Assembly (NCBI GenBank): GCA_964604675.1
Contig: CAZSAT010000062.1
Location: 1 to 41,844 of the forward strand
Source of the DNA: CAZSAT01 sp964604675
GTDB taxonomy: Bacteria; Myxococcota_A; UBA796; CAJQPC01
DNA: 41,844 nt
Reading direction: 5' to 3'
In this document: piece by piece, positions 18,900 through 26,978 of the stretch
Layout: each line of letters opens with the position of its first letter
How positions within the stretch are numbered: the stretch's first letter is position 1
Translations under genes and position numbers: made by a program
The notes under the pieces: model-generated
What the model saw: only the letters and a program-made list of their open reading frames with translations
The model's database searches: none
What the model was told of the DNA's origin: nothing

Positions 18900-21071
18900 A
18901 TGGCCTGGCCTGTTCTGCGTACCGTGTCGATCGAGTTCGAAGACGACGCCACAGCTCTGGATCCCGAGCTCCTGCAACAGCAGGTGGTCGAGCTCCAGAC
19001 CCGCTGCGACGCTCTGGAGCAGAAGGTGGTCGGGCTCGAAGAGCTGGCGCGGCTCGGCCAGGCCGCCGAGCACGTGGGCGACTCCATCGAGTTCACCGAC
19101 ACGGAGGGCACGCTCCGCTACGTCAACCCCGCGTACACGCGGCTCACCGGGTACCACCGCCACGAGGCGATCGGCCGCACGCCCGCCGAGCTGATCCGCT
19201 CCGACGCGCACGACGACGCGTTCTACGAGGCCATCTGGCAGCGCACGGCGACCGGGGCGTCGTGGAAGGGTCGCATCACGAGCCGGCACCGCAACGGATC
19301 GCGGTTCGTGGCGGACTGCACCATCTCGGCGGTGATCGACGGGGATGGGGACGTGGTCGCCTACATGTGCCTGCGCCGGGACGTCACCGATCAGGTCGCC
19401 CGTGAGGAGGAGCTCCAGGCCTCCCTGTCCCGCTTCGCGCTGGCGGCGGCAGGAGCCACCGACGGCATGTGGGGCTGGAACCTCCAGACGGGCGAGCTCT
19501 TGCTGTCGTCGCGCTGGCGGCAGATGTTGGGGTACCCGGCGCTCGAGCACCGCACGGATCTCGAGCACTGGCTGGATCTGGTCCACCCCGACGACCGGGC
19601 AGCCCTGCGCGCGGAGCTCCAGCTCCACGTGGACCGCCAGAGCGCGCACGTGGAGTGCGACTACCGGATCCGACACCGCGACGGCAGCTGGCGCTGGATG
19701 ATGTGCCGCGGGCTCGCGGAGGTCGACGGCCTGGGGCGCCCCCTGCTGGTGGCCGGGTCGCAGTCCGACATCACCAAGCGGAAGGTCGCCGAGCTTCGCC
19801 TGCGGCACGAGGCCCTGCACGACACGCTCACAGGCCTGCCGAACCGGGCGCTGTTCGACGAGCGGCTCGGCGCCGCGATGGAGCGCCGCGCCCAGGACCC
19901 GAGCCGTCGCGTGGCCGTGATGTTCCTGGACCTCGACCGCTTCAAGAACGTGAACGACAGCCTGGGGCATGCGGCGGGCGACCGCCTGCTCTGTGAGATC
20001 GCGGGTCGCCTGCGGCGCGCGGTGCGCCAGGTCGACACCGTGGCCCGTCTCGGTGGCGACGAGTTCACGCTGCTCCTCGAGGGGCTCCGCGAGGAGCGGG
20101 TGCTCGAGGCCGCCGAGCGGATCCAGGCTGCGGTTCGAGAGCCGGTGCGGCTGTCGGGAGCGGACCTGGTGGTGTCGCCCAGCCTCGGCCTGGTCTTCGC
20201 AGGGCCGGAGCACGCCTCGAGCGACGATCTGCTCCGTGACGCCGACACGGCCATGTACCGCGCCAAGGCGCGCGGTCGGGCCTGCACCGTCGTCTTCCGA
20301 CCGGAGATGCGGCAGGAGCTGGTGAACCGCGTGCGCGTGGAGCAGCGGCTGCGGACCGCGATCGAGGCGGGCGATCTGCTGCTCCACTACCAGCCGATCT
20401 ACGGCTTGCCGGACCTGGAGATGTGCGGCGTGGAAGCCCTGGTGCGCTGGCGCCGGGACGGTGAGATCGTTCCGCCGGAGGGCTTCCTGGCGGTCGCGCG
20501 CGAGGCGGGGTTGATGGACCGGGTCGAGTCCTGGGTGCTGGAGGAGGCGCTGGACCAGGCCGCACGCTGGCGTGCCGCAGGGCGCGACGTGGTGCTGAAC
20601 GTGAACGTGTCGCCCGAGCGCCTCCTGAGCCACGACATGGCCGCGCACGTGCGCCGGAACCTGGCTTCCCGGGAGCTGGAAGGCAGCGCGTTGCGGCTGG
20701 AGATCACGGAGTCGTCCCTGCTCGCCGACCAGGACAGGGTCGCGCAGGTGCTCGCGGAGCTGCGTGCTCTGGGGGTTCGGATCTGCCTGGACGACTTCGG
20801 CACCGGCTACTCTGCGCTGGCCTACGTGAACCGCTTCCCCGTGGACGTCGTGAAGATCGACCGCTCCTTCATCGCCGACCTGCTGACCAGGCCCCAAGCC
20901 GAAGCCATCGTGCGCGCCATCCTCGGAATGGCCCAGGGGCTGGGCTTGCAGGTGGTGGCGGAAGGGGTGGAGACCGAAGACCAGCTCGCCAGGCTGGTGG
21001 AGCTCGGGTGCCACCGGGCCCAGGGCTTCTTGATGGGACGTCCTTGCGCCGCGGATCTGGCTGTGCCGTGA
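18900..21071 (+). CDS. PAS-PAS-GGDEF-EAL cyclic-di-GMP synthase/phosphodiesterase
   Basis: 723 residues, cytoplasmic, no membrane segment. A short coiled coil (residues 22-55, LLQQQVVELQTRCDALEQKV) is followed by a PAS domain (about 58-165, with NPAYTRLTGYHRHEAIG), a second PAS_3-like domain (about 178-300, with LGYPALEH and WRWMMCRG), a GGDEF domain with intact GGDEF at 385-389 and the product-inhibition site RQVD at 376-379, and an EAL domain with EAL at 512-514, DDFGTGYS, KIDRSFI and AEGVET. Both activities look possible. Start: ATG 18900 is preferred; a GTG at 18924 is an alternative, and neither has a good ribosome site. Its stop overlaps the next start (GTGA), coupling it to a monooxygenase and a PLP enzyme. 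Confidence 0.94.
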   Translation: MAWPVLRTVSIEFEDDATALDPELLQQQVVELQTRCDALEQKVVGLEELARLGQAAEHVGDSIEFTDTEGTLRYVNPAYTRLTGYHRHEAIGRTPAELIRSDAHDDAFYEAIWQRTATGASWKGRITSRHRNGSRFVADCTISAVIDGDGDVVAYMCLRRDVTDQVAREEELQASLSRFALAAAGATDGMWGWNLQTGELLLSSRWRQMLGYPALEHRTDLEHWLDLVHPDDRAALRAELQLHVDRQSAHVECDYRIRHRDGSWRWMMCRGLAEVDGLGRPLLVAGSQSDITKRKVAELRLRHEALHDTLTGLPNRALFDERLGAAMERRAQDPSRRVAVMFLDLDRFKNVNDSLGHAAGDRLLCEIAGRLRRAVRQVDTVARLGGDEFTLLLEGLREERVLEAAERIQAAVREPVRLSGADLVVSPSLGLVFAGPEHASSDDLLRDADTAMYRAKARGRACTVVFRPEMRQELVNRVRVEQRLRTAIEAGDLLLHYQPIYGLPDLEMCGVEALVRWRRDGEIVPPEGFLAVAREAGLMDRVESWVLEEALDQAARWRAAGRDVVLNVNVSPERLLSHDMAAHVRRNLASRELEGSALRLEITESSLLADQDRVAQVLAELRALGVRICLDDFGTGYSALAYVNRFPVDVVKIDRSFIADLLTRPQAEAIVRAILGMAQGLGLQVVAEGVETEDQLARLVELGCHRAQGFLMGRPCAADLAVP

Positions 21072-22135
21072 GGATCGGCATCGTGGGGGGCGGGGTCGGT
21101 GGGCTCGCCCTGGGCACCGCGCTGTCCCGGGCTGGCGCCGACGTGCGCATCTTCGAGCGGGACACGCGGGTGGGCCACAGCGGGTTGGGGCTGCTGCTGT
21201 TGCCGAACGGACTCGACGCGATGGGGGAGCTGGGCCTGCGCAGCGATGTGGAGGAGCTCAGCAACCCCCTGGACCTCGCCGTGCTGCGAACGCCGCAGGG
21301 CGTGGCCACGCTCCATGCGCGCCTGAGCGGGCAACGGGGCATCGCGCGCCTGGACCTGATGCGCCTGCTCGCGTCGGGGGTGCCGAGCGCCTCGATGTGC
21401 TGGGGGCGGCGCGTGGTCGGCCTGCACCAGGACGAGCGCTCCGTGGAGCTGCGCTTCGAAGACGGCGCAGCAGAGGCCTTCGATCTCGTGGTCGGCGCCG
21501 ACGGTGTGCGCTCGGTGGTGCGGCCCACCTTGTTTCCCGAGTGGCGCGCCGAGGAGTCGCCGGTGCGGGAGCTCGTGAGCGCGTGCACGGCTCCCGACGT
21601 CTCGGCCTTGTACGACCGCACCTTCCTCAAGACCTTGCACCCCGACGGCGGCCTGGCGGTGGGGGTGGTTCCCGCCGCGCACGGCACCGTGATCTGGTTC
21701 CTGCAGTACGACGCTCGACGGTGGCCCGACGTGCCGCGCAGTGCCGAGGCACGGAGCCTGTTCGCACGGCAGCTGGTCGGCTCATGGGCCGATCCGGTGC
21801 GCAACCTGGTGGAACGGACCGACTTCAGCCGCAGCCACGTGTGGCGCACGGTCGATGCCCAGGCGCCCACGCCCCTCGTCAAGGGCCGCGTCGCCTTGAT
21901 CGGCGACGCGGGGCACCCCAACCCCACCCTCACGAGCCAGGGCGCCAACGCAGCGCTGGTCGACGCGGTCCTGCTCTGCAGGGCCCTCCGCGAGGATCCG
22001 GGCCCGGAAGGTCTCGCGGGCTTCGCCGCCGAGCGCTTGCCGCGCCTGCACGCCATCCGTGAAGGCGGGGAGACCTTGATCGCGCAGTTCCTGGCGCCGC
22101 CCACGGCCAAGCCTTCCCTCCCGGTGGTCCATTGA
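21068..22135 (+). CDS. FAD-dependent monooxygenase
   Basis: 355 residues of the group A flavoprotein hydroxylase family (as in salicylate or zeaxanthin hydroxylases). Seen: the N-terminal dinucleotide fold MRIGIVGGGVGGLALGTAL, the DG motif DLVVGADGVRSVVR, and the FAD-ribityl motif RVALIGDAGHPNPTLTSQG. It oxygenates or oxidises a small organic compound with NAD(P)H; the substrate is not evident. GTG start in a GTGA overlap with the GGDEF-EAL gene, and the stop overlaps the next start as TTGA. The three genes therefore form a tightly coupled unit. Confidence 0.9.
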   Translation: MRIGIVGGGVGGLALGTALSRAGADVRIFERDTRVGHSGLGLLLLPNGLDAMGELGLRSDVEELSNPLDLAVLRTPQGVATLHARLSGQRGIARLDLMRLLASGVPSASMCWGRRVVGLHQDERSVELRFEDGAAEAFDLVVGADGVRSVVRPTLFPEWRAEESPVRELVSACTAPDVSALYDRTFLKTLHPDGGLAVGVVPAAHGTVIWFLQYDARRWPDVPRSAEARSLFARQLVGSWADPVRNLVERTDFSRSHVWRTVDAQAPTPLVKGRVALIGDAGHPNPTLTSQGANAALVDAVLLCRALREDPGPEGLAGFAAERLPRLHAIREGGETLIAQFLAPPTAKPSLPVVH

Positions 22136-23307
22136 GCCACTGGTTCTCCGACGATTCGGTCGCCCTCGAGCTGCTGCGCGAGCGTGCCTTCAACCTGCGC
22201 TGGGCGACCGTCGATCCCGACGTCATCCCCCTCACCGCCGCGGATCCCGACTTCCCGGTGGCGCCCGTGATCCGGGGGGCGATCGCGGAGTACGCCAGCG
22301 GGGGGGTGTTCTCGTACGGGCCCCCCGACGGCCTCCCGAGCTTCCGCGAGGCCTGCGCGCACGTCCAGGTGGCTCGCCGCGGCGTACCGGGCACCACACC
22401 GGACCACATCCTGCCCACGGACAGCGCGGCGTCGGCCATGTTCGTGGCCGCCCGCTTCGTGCTCGATCCAGGGGACGAGGCGGTGGTCTTCGACCCCGTC
22501 GACTTCCTCTTCGCGGCGAGCGTGGAACACGCGGGCGGCGTGGTGAGGCGGGTGAGGCTCGGAGACGATGGGCGGATCGATCCGGCAGCGATCGCGGCGG
22601 CGATCGGCCCTCGCACCCGCATGATCGCGCTCTGCAACCCCCACAACCCGCTGGGCCGCGTCCCGGACGCAGCCGAGCTGCAAGGGGTGGTGGACCTCGC
22701 CGAGGCGCACGACCTCTGGATCCTCTCGGACGAGGTCTGGGGCGACATCGTGTACGCGCCGAGGCGCCACGTGGCCACCGCGTCGCTCGGCGCGGCGGCG
22801 GCGGCCCGCACGCTCTCGGTGCACGGCTTCAGCAAGACCTTCGGGCTGGCGGGCCTGCGTGTCGGCTTCCTCGCGGCGCCCACGCCGGAGGTGAGGAACC
22901 AGCTGCTCGAGGTGAGCCGGGCACCCACCACCGCCTACGGCGTGGCCACCTTGTCGCAGGTCGCGGCCGAGGCCGCGTACCGCCACGCGTGGCCCTGGGC
23001 CGAGGCCTTCGTCGCGCACCTCTGCCGCATGCGGGACCTGGCCGTGGGCAGGCTCGGAGAGCATCCGGGCCTGTCCGTCACCGCCCCGGAGGGGACCTAC
23101 GTGCTCTTCGTGGGCATCCGGGGGCTCGGCCTGGGCGACGAGCTGGCGGTGGCGCAGCACGTGCTCGACCACGGGCGGGTCGCGGTGGTGCCCGGTGCCC
23201 CCCGGTGGTTCGGTCCGGGCGCGGCCGGCCACATCCGCCTCACCTTCTGCACGAGCGAGGGCCTCTTGACCGAAGCCCTGGACCGGCTCCTGGCGTCGAT
23301 CAGCTGA
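22132..23307 (+). CDS. MalY/PatB-like PLP-dependent aminotransferase or C-S lyase
   Basis: 391 residues, fold type I PLP enzyme. Start SHWFSDDSVALELLRERAFN, then WATVDPDVIPLTAADPDFPV, which matches the WADMDF-type entry of MalY/PatB cystathionine beta-lyases (here ADPDF). Also CNPHNPLGR, LSDEVWGDIVY, and the PLP-lysine motif HGFSKTFGLAGLRVGF with Lys235. Either C-S lyase or aminotransferase activity is possible. The TTG start at 22132 rests on the TTGA overlap with the monooxygenase stop and the family start position. Last gene of the GGDEF-EAL unit. Confidence 0.88.
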   Translation: MSHWFSDDSVALELLRERAFNLRWATVDPDVIPLTAADPDFPVAPVIRGAIAEYASGGVFSYGPPDGLPSFREACAHVQVARRGVPGTTPDHILPTDSAASAMFVAARFVLDPGDEAVVFDPVDFLFAASVEHAGGVVRRVRLGDDGRIDPAAIAAAIGPRTRMIALCNPHNPLGRVPDAAELQGVVDLAEAHDLWILSDEVWGDIVYAPRRHVATASLGAAAAARTLSVHGFSKTFGLAGLRVGFLAAPTPEVRNQLLEVSRAPTTAYGVATLSQVAAEAAYRHAWPWAEAFVAHLCRMRDLAVGRLGEHPGLSVTAPEGTYVLFVGIRGLGLGDELAVAQHVLDHGRVAVVPGAPRWFGPGAAGHIRLTFCTSEGLLTEALDRLLASIS

Positions 23308-23318
23308 CATCCTCGCGC

Positions 23319-23346
23319 TTGCGACCGGGCCGGGAGCGGCTACCCT
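23319..23346 (+). promoter_or_regulatory. Promoter of the sulfatase-like lipoprotein gene
   Basis: TTGCGA (23319-23324), 16-base spacer, TACCCT (23341-23346), then seven bases to the GTG at 23354. This is the best sigma-70-like site in the window. Its spacing implies transcription starting at or one base before the start codon, a leaderless message. Confidence 0.55.
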
Positions 23347-23353
23347 GCCCGGC

Positions 23354-24655
23354 GTGTGGTGGACCCTGCTGGCATGTGCGACGGAACGGGTGGGGGAGAC
23401 CGCCGCTCCCGAGCCCGTGGAGGTGGTCTACGGGAGCGGCAGGAACGTGCTCCTGATCACGCTGGACACCCTGCGGCTGGACCGCCTGGCCCGCTATGGC
23501 GGCGCCGACAACATGCCGCGCCTCGAGGCGATGCTGGGCGACGCGCTCGTGCTCGACCACCACCGCTCGTGCTCCAACTGGACCTTCAGCTCGATGGTGT
23601 GCCTGCTCACTGGACAGACAGTGCTCGACCTCGGGTGGGGCCCTCGCACCGAGGCCAAGGTCGACATCGCCCCCTTGCCGGAAGACGCGGAGATCCTCTC
23701 CGAGATCCTCGCCGGCGCCGGCTACCAGACGGGCCTGGTGACCTCCAACCCCTTCCTGGACCCCCGCTACGCCTTCGCCCAGGGCTACGACGTCCTTCGC
23801 ATCAAGACCAGCCAGCCCGCCGACGTGGTGGCCGCGTCGGCGTTGGTCCTGGTCGACCTGTTCGAAGCCGAAGACGCGCCGTGGTTCGTGCACGCACACT
23901 TCATGGATCCGCACAGCCCCTACGATCCCCCCGAGGCCTACCTCGAGGGCCTGGACGAGCTCGACGAGCTGGACTGGGAGCTGTCCACGAGCGAGGGGCT
24001 CGAGTCCCTCGCGGCGGCCTGGGCCGACATCAGCGCGGACGAACGGGCCGCCGCGCTCGCGCGGATCGAGCGCCGCTACGCCGGCGAGCTGCGCTACCTC
24101 GACGATCAGCTCGCGGCCCTGCTCGACCAGCTCGACGCCCAGCGGGCGCTCGACGACACGGTGGTGGTCCTCGCGACCGACCACGGCGAGCAGCTGTTCG
24201 ACCGGAAGGAGCTCGGCCATGGGTACGACCTCCAGCCCGAGGAGGCACGTGCGCTGGTGGCCTTCTGGGCGCCCGACCTGGAGGGTCGCGCCTGGGAGGA
24301 GCCGACCACCCATGTCGACGTGTTGCCCACCTTGCTGGAGCTGTTGGGCGTGGAGCACGAGCCTGCGCTGAGCGGCCTGCCGGTGGGCGACGCGCCGGCC
24401 GACCGTGCGCTCTTCACCTGGCGGCTGAGCGAGCACGACACGCTGCAGGACGTCGTGGTGGGCGACCTGCGCCTGGAGTTCCGCTGGGATGGACGCCGGA
24501 GGCTCTACGACCGCGCGTCGGACCCCACCGAAGAGGACAACCTGTACACCCCCGACGACGAGCGCGTGGTCGCGATGTGGGAGCCTCTCTCGGTGGCCGT
24601 GTCGCAGCTGGACGCGATCTACGAGGGCGTCGAGCCCGCCGAGACCGGGCCCTAG
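23354..24655 (+). CDS. Sulfatase-like AlkP-superfamily lipoprotein
   Basis: 433 residues starting MWWTLLACATERVGE with lipobox Cys at residue 8. Sulfatase-type fold: VLLITLDTLRLDRLARYGG with metal-binding Asp38 and Asp43, the nucleophile site CSNWTFSSMVCLLTG with Thr77 in place of the formylglycine Cys/Ser, HFMDPHSPYDPP, and ATDHGEQLFD, then HVDVLPTLLELLGV. With Thr as nucleophile it is probably a phospho-ester hydrolase or phosphotransferase, not a sulfatase. It sits in the outer or inner membrane facing the periplasm. Start: GTG 23354, chosen from the lipobox and the promoter spacing; no ribosome site. Converges on the SRPBCC gene with a 16-base gap. Confidence 0.87.
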   Translation: MWWTLLACATERVGETAAPEPVEVVYGSGRNVLLITLDTLRLDRLARYGGADNMPRLEAMLGDALVLDHHRSCSNWTFSSMVCLLTGQTVLDLGWGPRTEAKVDIAPLPEDAEILSEILAGAGYQTGLVTSNPFLDPRYAFAQGYDVLRIKTSQPADVVAASALVLVDLFEAEDAPWFVHAHFMDPHSPYDPPEAYLEGLDELDELDWELSTSEGLESLAAAWADISADERAAALARIERRYAGELRYLDDQLAALLDQLDAQRALDDTVVVLATDHGEQLFDRKELGHGYDLQPEEARALVAFWAPDLEGRAWEEPTTHVDVLPTLLELLGVEHEPALSGLPVGDAPADRALFTWRLSEHDTLQDVVVGDLRLEFRWDGRRRLYDRASDPTEEDNLYTPDDERVVAMWEPLSVAVSQLDAIYEGVEPAETGP

Positions 24656-24671
24656 GGAGGCTGGTCTCGCC

Positions 24672-25253
24672 TCACCGGCGCGACCAGCTCACCATGCCCT
24701 CGATGTTGGCCTTGACCACCTGGGCCGCGCCGGCATCGGCGCCCTTGGTCAGCGCGGCGAACTTGAGCCGACCCACGTCCTCCTTGCGCGGCGCGGAGCT
24801 GAGCGCGTAGCCCACGGCGTTGGCCTTGATGAGCCAGGCGCCCACGTTGTAGGCGCTGCGGGCGCCGCGCTTGGGGTCGAGTCCGGCGGTCTGGGCCTCG
24901 AGCTGGTCCCAGGCCAGCACCCGCCAGCCGTCGCGCTCGCCGTGGTCCGTGAGCTTCAGGTGCATCTGGATCTCGGCGAGCACCGGCACCTTGATGCGCT
25001 GGTAGAAGCAGACCGTGCCCGGCCCCTCGTCGCCGGTGGCGCGGCACGCGACCACGTAGTCGATGTTGCCGACGTAGCCGGCGACGTCCATCACCCTGGC
25101 TGCCACGGCGTCGACGTCCACACCCGACATCGGGAGGATGCCCACGCCTTCACTGGTGGGGCGGCCGGCGTGGCGCCAGCTGTTGAAGTCGAAGCGGCCA
25201 CCGAGCCGTGGGAGGTTCGAGAAGACGCGGTCGAGGAAGGCGCTGGAGCTCAT
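24672..25253 (-). CDS. SRPBCC (START-like) domain protein
   Basis: 193 residues, cytoplasmic. The order of strands, the long loop and the last helix look like the SRPBCC/polyketide-cyclase fold: DVAGYVGNIDYVVACR, then VCFYQRIKVPVLAEIQMHL, GWRVLAWDQL, and the closing helix DAGAAQVVKANIEGMVSW. Such proteins bind hydrophobic ligands. No specific ligand can be named. It lies 31 bases after the HAD gene on the same strand and is likely cotranscribed. Start ATG 25253 with a weak GGGGTG ahead. Confidence 0.72.
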   Translation of the reverse strand: MSSSAFLDRVFSNLPRLGGRFDFNSWRHAGRPTSEGVGILPMSGVDVDAVAARVMDVAGYVGNIDYVVACRATGDEGPGTVCFYQRIKVPVLAEIQMHLKLTDHGERDGWRVLAWDQLEAQTAGLDPKRGARSAYNVGAWLIKANAVGYALSSAPRKEDVGRLKFAALTKGADAGAAQVVKANIEGMVSWSRR

Positions 25254-25284
25254 GGGCACCCCGAGGAAGCTGGTTGCTCCCGTT

Positions 25285-25911
25285 CTACCGCGACGCGGCC
25301 ACCTGGGCCTGCACGAGCTCGTCGAGCTCGGCCACGCTCTCGGCCACCGGTCCGAAGGGCGCGAGCCGCTCCGAGCGGTGGTGGCCCCACCCGACACCGA
25401 TCGACGGCACGCCGGCCGCGCGGGCCATCTGCAGGTCGAACACCGTGTCGCCGATCATCAGCAGATCGTCGCAGCCCGTGCGCTCGCGGATGGCTTCGAG
25501 CAGGTCGGGGTGGGGCTTGGGACGCGGCACCGCGTCGCCGCCGAGCACCACCTCGAAGCGCTCGGTCAAGCCGTGCCGAGCGACCGTGGCCTCGGCACCG
25601 AGCTGCCCCTTGCCCGTCGCGACCGCGGCCCGGTGGTCGCGGGCCAGCAGGGCCTCGATGCCGTCGAACAGGCGCTCGTGGGTCTCCGCAGCGGCGCGGT
25701 ACGCCGCCTTGTAGCCCTCGACCAGGGGCGTGGGGTCCTGCTCCGGCGCCAGCTCGACGAAGATGTCGCGCAGCGGCAGCCCGATGAGCGACAGGATGGC
25801 GTGCTCGCTCGGGCGCTCGAGGCCCACGCCTGCCCAGGCGGCGTCGTGGGCGCCGAGCAGGGCCAGCCGGGAGTCCACCAGGGTGCCGTCGAGGTCGTAG
25901 ACGATGATCAC
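25285..25911 (-). CDS. HAD-superfamily phosphatase, phosphoglycolate phosphatase-like
   Basis: 208 residues. All four HAD motifs are present: VYDLDGTLVDS (nucleophile Asp and acid/base Asp), VATGKGQ (Thr), PRPKPHPD (Lys) and IGDTVFDLQMA (Asp pair). A helical cap (about residues 15-80) places it with Gph/PGP-like enzymes that hydrolyse small phosphate esters. The start is GTG 25911, with GAGGGGG just upstream and the first motif at the normal distance. It is divergent from the tyrosine-rich lipoprotein gene, 53 bases away. Confidence 0.92.
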   Translation of the reverse strand: MIIVYDLDGTLVDSRLALLGAHDAAWAGVGLERPSEHAILSLIGLPLRDIFVELAPEQDPTPLVEGYKAAYRAAAETHERLFDGIEALLARDHRAAVATGKGQLGAEATVARHGLTERFEVVLGGDAVPRPKPHPDLLEAIRERTGCDDLLMIGDTVFDLQMARAAGVPSIGVGWGHHRSERLAPFGPVAESVAELDELVQAQVAASR

Positions 25912-25936
25912 GCCCCCTCATAGCCCCTCGGAGTGC

Positions 25937-25942
25937 TACTTT
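25937..25942 (+). promoter_or_regulatory. Probable -10 box (TACTTT) for the tyrosine-rich lipoprotein gene
   Basis: TACTTT preceded by GC, 22 bases before the ATG at 25965, with GAGG at 25956-25959 as ribosome site. No clear -35. Confidence 0.42.
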
Positions 25943-25964
25943 TCAGCGTGCGAACGAGGCTGCC

Positions 25965-26978
25965 ATGACGAGCCTGATCTGGCTGTGGGCGTGTACGACG
26001 CCGGAGAACGAGGTGAGCGACCGGCAGCAGGACGCGGATCCGCCCGTCGAAGAGGCGGCGCCGGTCGACGACGCCGACGACGCGGGCGACCAGCCGGCCG
26101 AAGAGCACGACGACGAGCCCTCGGACTACGTGTACGAGGACGCAGGGTCGGACGACGAGGTGCTCTCGCTGGGGGCGATCGAGGAAGCGCTCACCCGTAC
26201 CTTCGACGCCATGCTGCTCTTCGACCCCGAGACCCTCACCACCACCTACTACGAGCTGATGGAAGAGGGCGAGGACGCCGACTGCCCGTACTTCTACGAC
26301 TACTACACCGGCTACGACTACTGGTACGACAGCTGCACGAGCGACGTCGGCTCGGTCTACTCGGGCTACGGCTACAGCTACCGCTACGAGCCCTACACCT
26401 CGGGCTACTACTTCTACGACGACCAGGCCTACCTGGCCGGCTACGGCTCCATCACCGACCGCACCGGCGAGACCGTGGAGCTGGCGGGCTCCTGGTACCA
26501 CTACACTTACCGCCTGACCTACGACGACACCTGGTACGGCTACGCGAGCTGGGCTGGCGATGCCCGGTACAGCGGAGGCGACCGCGCCGAGGGCACCTGG
26601 ATCGAGGACAGCTACTCGCTCGATCTCGTCGCCACGTACGTGTGGGACATGGCCTTGGGGCACAGCCTCACCCTCGAGGGGGCCGTCACCGGCTTCGATC
26701 TGTCCACGGACTCGGCGGTGTTCGAGAACTTCGCCATCTCGTCGGAAGGGCTCGGCTCGGCGTGCGAGGCGGAGGCCGGGGGCTCGGTCTCCCTCCGCGA
26801 CCCGGCCACCGGTGACTGGTACGAGGTGCTCTTCGACGGCGCGCCCTACAGCGGTGGCGCGGTGTTCCCGCCGGACTGCGACGGCTGCGGAACCGCCTGG
26901 CTCGGCGCCGACGAGCTCGGTGAGGTGTGCCCGGACTTCTCGGCGCTCTTCTCCTGGGAGCACCGGCCGTGGAACTGA
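25965..26978 (+). CDS. Tyrosine-rich lipoprotein of unknown function
   Basis: 337 residues starting MTSLIWLWACTTPENEV, lipobox Cys at residue 10, no basic residue before it. Residues 18-70 are strongly acidic. Residues about 90-205 carry some 27 tyrosines in about 105 residues (CPYFYDYYTGYDYWYDSC, GYGYSYRYEPY, GYYFYDD and so on), followed by a beta-rich domain with paired Cys (SACEAEA, PPDCDGCGTAW). The Tyr-rich part could form a stacked beta surface or be open to oxidation or cross-linking; this is inference. No family recognised. It overlaps the start of the CxxCH lipoprotein gene by ten bases, so the two are coupled. Ribosome site GAGG at 25956-25959. Confidence 0.82.
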   Translation: MTSLIWLWACTTPENEVSDRQQDADPPVEEAAPVDDADDAGDQPAEEHDDEPSDYVYEDAGSDDEVLSLGAIEEALTRTFDAMLLFDPETLTTTYYELMEEGEDADCPYFYDYYTGYDYWYDSCTSDVGSVYSGYGYSYRYEPYTSGYYFYDDQAYLAGYGSITDRTGETVELAGSWYHYTYRLTYDDTWYGYASWAGDARYSGGDRAEGTWIEDSYSLDLVATYVWDMALGHSLTLEGAVTGFDLSTDSAVFENFAISSEGLGSACEAEAGGSVSLRDPATGDWYEVLFDGAPYSGGAVFPPDCDGCGTAWLGADELGEVCPDFSALFSWEHRPWN

